Assembly: GCA_964612565.1 (NCBI GenBank)
Contig: CAZTDP010000002.1
Coordinates: forward strand, 1 to 64,000
Length of the DNA: 64,000 bases
Source: CAZTDP01 sp964612565
GTDB taxonomy: Bacteria; Patescibacteriota; WWE3; UBA101185; UBA10185
Reading direction: 5' to 3'
Positions 34,284 through 40,503 of the stretch are shown in pieces; position 1 is the first letter of the stretch; each line of letters opens with the position of its first letter. The notes beneath the pieces were generated by a model. It worked only from the letters and a program-made list of their open reading frames with translations, was not told the origin of the DNA and did not search any database. A program made the position numbers and the translations under genes.

Positions 34284-34695
34284 TACAACATCTGCAAAAC
34301 CAAATACAGAAAAAAAATGGTACTTTATAGACGCAACAGACAAAATTTTAGGAAAAGTTGCCGAAGAAGCAGCGGTTGTTCTAATTGGAAAGGACAATCC
34401 GGAGTATGCCCCTAATCAAAATATGGGCGGAGTTGTCGTAATTACAAACGCCGAAAAAATAACGGTAACCGGCGGTAAGATGGACAAAAAGATATATTAC
34501 CACTACACAGGATTTCCTGGAGGATTAAGAGAGCAGAAACTAAAGGATGTATATGCCAAAGATCCGACAAAAATTTTAGAAAAAGCCATAAACGGAATGC
34601 TTCCAAAAAATAGACTTAGATCCGAAAGAATGACTAATTTGCACATTTACAAAGGTTCGGAGCACCCTCATAAAGCTCAGGAAGGCAAAAAATAA
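34273..34695 (+). CDS. rplM: 50S ribosomal protein L13 (uL13)
   Basis: Early-assembly large-subunit protein. The 140 residues contain KWYFIDATDKILGKVAEEAA, YYHYTGFPGGLREQ and the GMLPKNRLRSERMTNLHIYK signature. A short Asn/Thr-rich N-terminal extension precedes the core. It overlaps rplQ by 11 bases and rpsI by 1. Confidence 0.97.
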   Translation: MQNSTTSAKPNTEKKWYFIDATDKILGKVAEEAAVVLIGKDNPEYAPNQNMGGVVVITNAEKITVTGGKMDKKIYYHYTGFPGGLREQKLKDVYAKDPTKILEKAINGMLPKNRLRSERMTNLHIYKGSEHPHKAQEGKK

Positions 34696-35135
34696 TGGAA
34701 GAAACAGAAAAAACAACTGAAAAAGCAGTTAAACTTAAAAAAGGCTTCATTACCGGAACCGGCAGAAGAAAGACCGCTACTGCGAGAATATTTTTGTGGG
34801 ACGAAAAAGGTGAAATTACCGTCAACGGTGTTGATATTGCCGAATACTTCCCCACCGAAAAAGAGCAATTAATTTGGACAAAACCTTTTCATTTGTTGGG
34901 CGTTTCACATCCAAAAGCAAAATATACCGGGAGCATAAAGGTTTTAGGATCCGGCAGGGCATCTCAATTGGGCGCTGTTGCTCACGGAATTGCTTCGGCA
35001 CTATCAAAGCTTAGCGAAGAAAACTCGCAAATATTAAGAAAGCAGGGCATGTTAACAAGAGATTCAAGAATGGTTGAAAGAAAAAAACCAAACTTACACA
35101 AAGCCCGAAAAGCTTCTCAATACTCAAAACGTTAA
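34695..35135 (+). CDS. rpsI: 30S ribosomal protein S9 (uS9)
   Basis: Protein whose C-terminal tail touches the P-site tRNA. The 146 residues have GTGRRKTATARIFLWDEKGE, the LGSGRASQLGAVAHGIASAL segment and the terminal DSRMVERKKPNLHKARKASQ followed by YSKR, with the invariant C-terminal Lys-Arg. It is the last gene of the operon, ending in a 4-base overlap with the convergent XRE gene. Confidence 0.97.
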   Translation: MEETEKTTEKAVKLKKGFITGTGRRKTATARIFLWDEKGEITVNGVDIAEYFPTEKEQLIWTKPFHLLGVSHPKAKYTGSIKVLGSGRASQLGAVAHGIASALSKLSEENSQILRKQGMLTRDSRMVERKKPNLHKARKASQYSKR

Positions 35136-35413
35136 GAAGATACGACCGACTCTATTTCTTCAACAAATGTTTTAATCTTTATGATACTTTCCTTAAGTTT
35201 CATTTTTTCGGAATCGTTTAGATAAAGAATAGGTGTATTAAATATTTCAGCAATTGCTTTTACTATTTTAATTGGAGGATGTGCTCTTCCTGTTTCATAA
35301 GCTGAAACAGCTTTTCCTGTTACACCTATTTTCATTCCAAAACGTTCCTGGGAAAGGTCAAACTTACATCTAATCGCCTTTATTTTTTCTCCCACGTCAC
35401 TTGTGTAAACCAT
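35132..35413 (-). CDS. XRE-family helix-turn-helix regulator
   Basis: A 93-residue protein with one HTH_3 domain (residues about 7-60): IRCKFDLSQERFGMKIGVTG followed by KAVSAYETGRAHPP, the recognition-helix region. The C-terminal 25 residues form an amphipathic helix. It is divergent from radC across 52 bases that hold a 20-bp palindrome lying between its own -35 and -10, so negative autoregulation is likely. Targets beyond this pair are unknown. Confidence 0.85.
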   Translation of the reverse strand: MVYTSDVGEKIKAIRCKFDLSQERFGMKIGVTGKAVSAYETGRAHPPIKIVKAIAEIFNTPILYLNDSEKMKLKESIIKIKTFVEEIESVVSS

Positions 35414-35419
35414 TTTTAG

Positions 35420-35459
35420 AAATTAACATATTACATTGTATGTTGCAATAATATATATT
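35420..35459. promoter_or_regulatory. Overlapping divergent promoters and palindromic operator of the XRE gene and radC
   Basis: For the XRE gene (minus): TTGCAA at 35443-35448, 17-base spacer ending TGT, TAATTT at 35420-35425, 6 bases before its ATG. For radC (plus): TATATT at 35454-35459, 6 bases before its ATG. A palindrome AACATA-N8-TATGTT (35425-35444) fills the XRE spacer and covers the radC -35 position. A bound repressor would block both genes; both messages would be leaderless. Confidence 0.6.
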
Positions 35460-35465
35460 TGTACA

Positions 35466-36137
35466 ATGAAAATTAAAGACCTTCCAATTGCCGACAGACC
35501 TAGAGAAAAGCTTGGCGCAATAGGTGTTGAAAATTTAACAGACACCGAACTTATTTCTATTATTCTTGAAACCGGTAAAAAAGGACAATCGGTTCTCGAG
35601 GTTTCACAGGAACTAATTACGGAAGCCGGCTCGTTAAAAGAATTATTTAAAAAATCGCCGACAGAACTTTCGTTGATTAAAGGTCTGGGGTTAGCAAAAA
35701 CTGCAAAGTTGGCGGCCGTTAAGGAATTGTCAAAGAGGCTTGGCGTTGAAAATAAGAAAACAAAAATTATTAGGGGACCTTCGGACATATATGACTTAAT
35801 AAAACTGGAGGCAGCTAACAAGGAAATTGAGTCCTTGTACCTTTTTTCCTTAAACACAAGAAGTAAGTTGATTGCGAAAGATATTGTCACCACTGGAACC
35901 GTAAACGAAACCATAATTCATCCTAGAGAAATCATAAAGACTGCACTAAAAAGAAACGCCGTATCAATAATTCTCGCTCACAACCATCCGTCCGGGGATC
36001 CAACTCCAAGCAGTGAAGATATTTCGGTAACCAAAAGAATAAAAGATGCCTGCATAATTTCGGGTTTAAATTTTGTTGATCACATAGTAATTGCAAGCGC
36101 CGAATTTGTAAGCATGAGGGTAACAAATTTAATTTAG
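35466..36137 (+). CDS. radC: RadC-family JAB/MPN+ domain protein
   Basis: The frame is open from 35436, inside the operator, but MKIKDLPIADRPREKLGAIG at 35466 is the normal RadC N-terminus (223 residues). A helix-hairpin-helix region (about 55-80, LSLIKGLGLAKTAKLAAVKE) precedes the JAB domain with the metal motif AHNHPSGDPTPSSED. The family is a putative metalloprotease or DNA-associated factor whose biochemical role is not settled. It is controlled jointly with the adjacent XRE gene and lies 15 bases before the fibre protein gene. Confidence 0.93.
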   Translation: MKIKDLPIADRPREKLGAIGVENLTDTELISIILETGKKGQSVLEVSQELITEAGSLKELFKKSPTELSLIKGLGLAKTAKLAAVKELSKRLGVENKKTKIIRGPSDIYDLIKLEAANKEIESLYLFSLNTRSKLIAKDIVTTGTVNETIIHPREIIKTALKRNAVSIILAHNHPSGDPTPSSEDISVTKRIKDACIISGLNFVDHIVIASAEFVSMRVTNLI

Positions 36138-36152
36138 AAAGGAGGTGAAAAG

Positions 36153-36752
36153 ATGCAAATTCTTAAGAAATTACCTGTCAAAAAATTAGTTCTACCGGCA
36201 GCTATACTAGCTACCTTAGCAACAATCGTTAGCGTAACTTACGCGGCCTTTAGCGACTCGGCACAAATTTTAGGCTCCAAATTCTCGATCTCAAGCGCCG
36301 ACCTTAGATTTGAGTACGATCCTACTATCGGCTCCGCGCCAGACAACTTGGTAGATACGCTGGAAGGACCTAGCTTTGGAAACATAGGTCAAAACTGGAG
36401 CAAAGAATACGCCTTAAAGATGATAAATAACGGGACAACGAGGCTTAACGTTAACTCATATGCTAACTACGAAACAGAAAATGATCCTGAAAGTCTAAGA
36501 TCTGACATTTCGGTTGAAATCTTTGAATGGAACGACTCAAACAGCGACGGTGTTCTGGATCCGGGTGAAACGGGGATGAGTAAAGGTAAAAAAACAATCG
36601 TAAAATGGAAAACCGAGGGTTTTGACCTTGGAGACTTTTATCCGGGACAAGGAAAATTTGTGGTCCTTAAATTTACAACGGAAAATATAAGTGAAACAAA
36701 ACAAGGAGCCCAAGCACTGTTTGACTTTAACTTTGAGTCTATACAAATGTAA
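36153..36752 (+). CDS. SipW-dependent exported fibre-like protein (TasA/camelysin type) with EF-hand loop
   Basis: The gene has a very strong Shine-Dalgarno (AAAGGAGGTG). The 199-residue product begins with a signal peptide (KKL..., hydrophobic 15-32) ending VTYAAFSDSAQILGSKFS, matching the SipW-cognate signal class in which cleavage occurs near TYAxFSD. The mature part is strand-rich, like TasA/camelysin fibre subunits. One loop, DSNSDGVLDPGE (about residues 130-141), fits a 12-residue EF-hand calcium site at every ligand position. The matching peptidase gene follows. Likely an extracellular fibre or surface protein; polymerisation is an inference. Confidence 0.78.
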   Translation: MQILKKLPVKKLVLPAAILATLATIVSVTYAAFSDSAQILGSKFSISSADLRFEYDPTIGSAPDNLVDTLEGPSFGNIGQNWSKEYALKMINNGTTRLNVNSYANYETENDPESLRSDISVEIFEWNDSNSDGVLDPGETGMSKGKKTIVKWKTEGFDLGDFYPGQGKFVVLKFTTENISETKQGAQALFDFNFESIQM

Positions 36753-36774
36753 CTTAGCTCAATAGAAAAGAGCG

Positions 36775-36802
36775 ACTCGCGCTTCTTGTGAGGCGCGAGT
36801 CC
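36775..36802 (+). promoter_or_regulatory. Strong hairpin between the fibre gene and the signal peptidase gene
   Basis: A perfect 9-bp GC-rich stem (GACTCGCGC at 36775-36783, GCGCGAGTC at 36794-36802, 10-base loop) lies in the 57-base intergenic space, 7 bases before the peptidase ATG. No T run follows on the plus strand, so it is not a classical terminator. It may protect the upstream mRNA end or limit translation of the peptidase, giving more substrate than enzyme. Confidence 0.55.
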
Positions 36803-36809
36803 TGAAAAA

Positions 36810-37019
36810 ATGAAAATGCTAATCTATACAATAATAATTACTGCGTTAGTTGTAGGAACTGCAAGAATATCCGGAATTAAAATCTTGTACGTCACATCCG
36901 ACTCTATGAAACCATCCTTTCAAAAAGGCGATTTACTAATATCGGTACCAACTAAAAAACTTGAAGTCGGAAACATCGTAAATTTTTTGTACAAACGCAA
37001 TGTGTATAGCCACCGCATT
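36810..37019 (+). CDS. Signal peptidase I, SipW/ER type (cut by the assembly gap)
   Basis: Only the first 70 residues are present. A membrane segment (about 3-20) is followed by the catalytic serine in YVTSDSMKPSFQKGDLL and, 40 residues later, YSHRI, where a histidine stands in the place of the lysine of bacterial LepB. This Ser-His arrangement defines the SipW/ER-type peptidases that process TasA-like proteins. The remaining part (about 100 residues in the family) is lost in the gap from 37020. No Shine-Dalgarno is visible; translation may depend on the upstream gene. Confidence 0.8.
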
Positions 37020-37119
37020 NNNNNNNNNNNNNNNNNNNNNNNNNNNNNNNNNNNNNNNNNNNNNNNNNNNNNNNNNNNNNNNNNNNNNNNNNNNNNNNNN
37101 NNNNNNNNNNNNNNNNNNN
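37020..37119. other. Assembly gap of 100 N between the signal peptidase gene and the Clp-like gene
   Basis: Exactly 100 N, a placeholder. It must hide the C-terminal part of the SipW-type peptidase and the N-terminus of the Clp-like protein, so the real sequence is probably several hundred bases. Apparent reading frames across it are not evidence for a fusion. Confidence 0.95.
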
Positions 37120-39168
37120 TATACTTTAGTTGGCCGCATGGTAGGCATAGTGGTGAGAATTGTTCAAGTTGCATTAGGATTAACTTTTATGATCCTTTTA
37201 GCCTCGGTGTGTTTAGCGCTCCCCCTGATTTGGTACGCAATGCCTGTAGTAATATTCAAGTACCTTGGACTGTTAGTCTTGGCCCTTTATACAGCAACTT
37301 TATATTTACTTTACGCGGTCTCCCAAATAAATGTTCCGCGAAAAACGGTTAAAAACTGCACTGTCGAAAATTTAACAGATTGTACACAGCCCACAACTGT
37401 AAAACTTTTAACTAGATTTAACGACGATCAAAAGAAAGCGTTTAACGAATTATTTTCAAATATCGAAACGCAGGAAGTTGCAAAGCGCGCAGAGTTAAAC
37501 TTAGAAAGTCTTAAAAACGAACTTACAGGCGTTCCATTTATAAATTTTCAAGACTTAAAAAATTCACTTTATGAAATTGCTAAATCTTTTAACGAAAAAT
37601 ATATCGACTCAAGCCATTTGCTGCTGGCCGTTCTTAAAAATATTCCAAAAATCGATTTAACACTTTTATCAATTAACACAAGTTTGGAAGCGGTTGAAGG
37701 GGCGGTTAAATGGGAATCCGAATACAAAAGATTTATGTCAAAATTTTATATTTGGCAGGAAGATTACGAATTAATGTTTACAGGCGGATTTGGAAAAGGA
37801 ATGCTTGGGCGAATCACACCCAACCTTGACGCCATTTCCACCGACTTCACAAAGGAAGCAAAACGCGGCAGATACAGGGAGATAGTAGGCAGGGACAACG
37901 AAATCAAAAAAATTGCCGAAATGCTTGCCAATTCAAAAGAAAACATCTTAATTCTTGGTGAACCGGGAAGCGGAAAAACCACGCTTGTCCGGGGAATGGC
38001 TCAAATGATTATGATGGGAACTGGGTATAAATCGTTAAACAATAAGAGAATCGTCAGCATGGATTTGGGAGGTCTTATATCCGGCGCCGCAACTGCAGGT
38101 CAAATTGCCGAAAAACTTAAAAAAGTAATTAACGAGGTAAAAGGGTCACGCGACATAATTCTGTTTATTGACGAGATTCATAACCTTGTTGCCGGAGCGG
38201 GCGACGATAAAGCAGAAACATCAACAATTTACTCTGTGCTAGGGCCTCAACTTGCCGACAACGAAATTCAATTTATTGGAGCAACAACAATCGAAAACTA
38301 CAGAAAATACATCGAGCCCAACGGCGCGTTTGCCCGACTTTTTTCAATTGTCGAAATACCTGAAACCTCACGCGGCGACACTATAAAAATTTTAATGTAC
38401 ATCGCGCGAAAAATTGAAAACACAAAGGGTATTTTTATAACATACCCCGCATTGGCAAGAATAATTAAACTTTCTGAAAAGTTAATGCATGAACGTGTAC
38501 TGCCCGACAAGGCAATTGATATTTTGTTGCGTACTTCTTCAAATGTTGCAACAGGATCTCACCTACTAAATGCGGATGAAGTGGTTAAGGAGATTGCATT
38601 AATCACGCACATTCCGGCCGAAAATCTTTCGGAAGACGAGGCTCAAAAACTACTAAATCTTGATATGGAAATGGAACAAACGGTTATCGGACAAAACGAG
38701 GCCGTTAAACAAATTTCCACGGCACTGCGCCGAGCCCGTGTCGGTATAAGAAACGAAAACAAGCCAATCGCTAGCTTTTTATTTGTGGGCACAACNNNNN
38801 NNNNNNNNNNNNNNNNNNNNNNNNNNNNNNNNNNNNNNNNNNNNNNNNNNNNNNNNNNNNNNNNNNNNNNNNNNNNNNNNNNNNNNNNNNNNNNNCCACT
38901 CTCAACTGAAAATGTTTCGGAAATTGCCAAGTTACTTCTTAAAGATACTCAAAAAGCAGCAGACGAAAAAGGTATAAAAGTTTCATTTAAGCCAATACTT
39001 ATAGACAGACTTGTTGAAAAGGGCTTCAGCCCCGAATGGGGAGCCAGGCCTCTTGCACGTTTAATAGAAGACACCGTAGAAACGTATATTGCCACCAAAA
39101 TTTTAAAGAAGGAACTAAAGCCCGGCGACCAGCTTGAAATTGGATTAGAAGCCTTTGAAACCCCGTAG
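37120..39168 (+). CDS. Membrane-anchored Clp-family (ClpC-like) AAA+ ATPase, 5' end missing and one internal gap
   Basis: The visible protein starts with two membrane segments (bases about 37138-37320), then a partly recognisable Clp N-type helical region (SLYEIAKSFNEKYIDSSHLL) and the first AAA+ module: REIVGRDNEIKKIAEML, Walker A GEPGSGKTTL, Walker B LFIDEIHNL, and an arginine finger in GAFARLFSI. The second module begins at TVIGQNEAVKQISTALRRAR, is interrupted by the gap at 38796, and resumes at its C-terminal lid (FSPEWGARPLARLIEDTVET). Clp ATPases unfold proteins for a protease or for disaggregation; no clpP is in the window. Membrane anchoring suggests action at the membrane, next to export genes. 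An ATG at 37138 exists, but the frame is open into the gap, so the start is unknown. Confidence 0.85.
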   Translation, partial: YTLVGRMVGIVVRIVQVALGLTFMILLASVCLALPLIWYAMPVVIFKYLGLLVLALYTATLYLLYAVSQINVPRKTVKNCTVENLTDCTQPTTVKLLTRFNDDQKKAFNELFSNIETQEVAKRAELNLESLKNELTGVPFINFQDLKNSLYEIAKSFNEKYIDSSHLLLAVLKNIPKIDLTLLSINTSLEAVEGAVKWESEYKRFMSKFYIWQEDYELMFTGGFGKGMLGRITPNLDAISTDFTKEAKRGRYREIVGRDNEIKKIAEMLANSKENILILGEPGSGKTTLVRGMAQMIMMGTGYKSLNNKRIVSMDLGGLISGAATAGQIAEKLKKVINEVKGSRDIILFIDEIHNLVAGAGDDKAETSTIYSVLGPQLADNEIQFIGATTIENYRKYIEPNGAFARLFSIVEIPETSRGDTIKILMYIARKIENTKGIFITYPALARIIKLSEKLMHERVLPDKAIDILLRTSSNVATGSHLLNADEVVKEIALITHIPAENLSEDEAQKLLNLDMEMEQTVIGQNEAVKQISTALRRARVGIRNENKPIASFLFVGTXXXXXXXXXXXXXXXXXXXXXXXXXXXXXXXXXXPLSTENVSEIAKLLLKDTQKAADEKGIKVSFKPILIDRLVEKGFSPEWGARPLARLIEDTVETYIATKILKKELKPGDQLEIGLEAFETP
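38796..38895. other. Assembly gap of 100 N inside the second AAA+ module of the Clp-like gene
   Basis: The sequence breaks after SFLFVGT, just before the Walker A of the second module, and resumes at PLSTENVSEI, after the arginine-finger region. In ClpB/ClpC about 150-170 residues separate these points, so the true gap is likely near 450-510 bases, not 100. Confidence 0.95.
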
Positions 39169-39185
39169 ATACAGCAAAATTATGG

Positions 39186-39191
39186 TAAAAT
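39186..39191 (+). promoter_or_regulatory. Extended -10 (TGGTAAAAT) at prfB, leaderless arrangement
   Basis: TGG-TAAAAT ends 9 bases before the prfB ATG (39201). No Shine-Dalgarno is present in between and no clear -35 is seen, so recognition would rely on the TGn extension. Confidence 0.5.
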
Positions 39192-39200
39192 GCAACAGTT

Positions 39201-40208
39201 ATGCATCAGGAACAGCAAGAAAGATTAGAAAACTTAAAAAAGTCTCTCTTTATTGACGACAAGCGCCAAAAAATAAGTGAGCTTGAAGCGCGCATGCAAG
39301 ACGAAAATGTGTGGAAAAACTGGGAAGAAGGAAAAGACATAGCACAAGATCTTGCGGGCTTAAAAAAAGACATCGAAGATTATGAGATGCTTGAACTTAT
39401 TCTCAGCGAAGGCGACACAGAAGAGTTTGAGCGGGAAATTCACAAACTTGAATTAAAAACTTTCTTTGGCGGAAAACTTGATAAAAACGACGCTCTTTTA
39501 ACAATTCACGCAGGCCAAGGAGGCAGCGAGGCAATGGACTGGTCCGGCATCTTGCTAAGAATGTACGAGCGTTACGCCGAAAGAAACACGTGGAAATTTA
39601 GTGTTATTAACAAAATTGCAGGCGACGAGGCAGGAATAAAGACCGCAACACTTGAACTTAACGGCAAGTACGCTTATGGATTTTTAAAAAGAGAGTCAGG
39701 TGTGCACAGACTTGTAAGACAATCTCCATTTAATTCCGACAGCCTCAGACAAACTTCGTTTGCGCTGGTCGAGGTAATTCCAATAGTCGACGAAGAAGCT
39801 ATTGAGATTGAACTTAAAGACGATGATCTTGAATGGGACTTTTTTAGATCCGGCGGTTCGGGCGGTCAAAACGTAAATAAGGTTTCTACGGCAGTTAGAG
39901 TCAAACACAAACCCTCGGGCATAATTGTTGAATGCCAAGAAGAGCGATTCCAAGGCAAAAACAGAGATAAGGCACTAAAAATATTAAAGTCAAAATTGTA
40001 TACATTGGAGCAAGAAAAACTTGATGACGAAAGAAGAAAGTTAAAAGGTGATTACAAAATGCCGGGCTGGGGTAATCAAATTAGAAATTATGTTTTACAC
40101 CCGTACAAATTGGTTAAGGATTTACGAACAAATGTAGAGTCGACAGAACCCGATAAGGTTTTGGACGGCGATCTTGATGAGTTTATAGATGCAGAGATAA
40201 GACTTTAG
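39201..40208 (+). CDS. prfB: Peptide chain release factor 2
   Basis: Recognises UGA and UAA and triggers peptide release. The 335-residue product has the SPF anticodon-like motif (QSPFNSDSLRQTSFA), the catalytic GGQ (RSGGSGGQNVNKVSTAVRVK) and the C-terminal PGWGNQIRNYVLHPYKLVKD. The gene is one continuous frame: the programmed +1 frameshift with in-frame UGA that autoregulates prfB in many bacteria is absent. Its existence supports UGA as a stop codon. The 3' end overlaps a convergent small gene. Confidence 0.96.
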   Translation: MHQEQQERLENLKKSLFIDDKRQKISELEARMQDENVWKNWEEGKDIAQDLAGLKKDIEDYEMLELILSEGDTEEFEREIHKLELKTFFGGKLDKNDALLTIHAGQGGSEAMDWSGILLRMYERYAERNTWKFSVINKIAGDEAGIKTATLELNGKYAYGFLKRESGVHRLVRQSPFNSDSLRQTSFALVEVIPIVDEEAIEIELKDDDLEWDFFRSGGSGGQNVNKVSTAVRVKHKPSGIIVECQEERFQGKNRDKALKILKSKLYTLEQEKLDDERRKLKGDYKMPGWGNQIRNYVLHPYKLVKDLRTNVESTEPDKVLDGDLDEFIDAEIRL

Positions 40209-40479
40209 AAAAATCAATTCCCGAAACGCGCAATCCAACTATTACAGCAACGGCAAAAACAGCATAAATCAGGTTCAGTATCAAACTTCTTTTTATTTCT
40301 TTAAGGGGTAAAAGGTGGTACGACAATTTTGATTCAGGGATTACTTTTTCATTTGCAGTACCGGATTTGCTTTCGTGAGCTACCGGCAAAACGCTGTTGC
40401 CTGAAACTGCAACACTAGCTTTTTTTAGTTCATTTAATCTTCTTTGTTGCTTTTCTTTTTTAGATAGCTTCTTGGACAT
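40183..40479 (-). CDS. Small membrane protein of unknown function
   Basis: A 98-residue protein with a very basic N-terminus (MSKKLSKKEKQQRRLNELKK), a polar middle and one C-terminal membrane segment (about residues 66-88, LILNLIYAVFAVAVIVGLRV). The topology predicts a cytoplasmic positive tail, possibly binding RNA or ribosomes. It has its own promoter TGCTAAAAT (40489-40497), 9 bases before the ATG. It overlaps the end of prfB by 26 bases on the other strand. No family was recognised. Confidence 0.7.
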   Translation of the reverse strand: MSKKLSKKEKQQRRLNELKKASVAVSGNSVLPVAHESKSGTANEKVIPESKLSYHLLPLKEIKRSLILNLIYAVFAVAVIVGLRVSGIDFSKVLSLHL

Positions 40480-40488
40480 ATTACCGAT

Positions 40489-40497
40489 ATTTTAGCA
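40489..40497 (-). promoter_or_regulatory. Extended -10 (TGCTAAAAT) of the small membrane gene
   Basis: Minus-strand TGC-TAAAAT lies 9 bases before the ATG at 40479. The same nine bases precede recA, gltX and dnaJ. Confidence 0.55.
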
Positions 40498-40503
40498 GAA
40501 AGA

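Noticed and set aside
36810..39168. Fusion of signal peptidase and Clp ATPase across the N run
   Set aside because: The apparent frame continuity depends on an arbitrary 100-base placeholder, and the peptidase frame and the Clp frame differ after the gap.
39201..39300. Programmed frameshift in prfB
   Set aside because: The coding sequence is a single frame without an in-frame TGA or a CTTTGA slippery site near codon 25.
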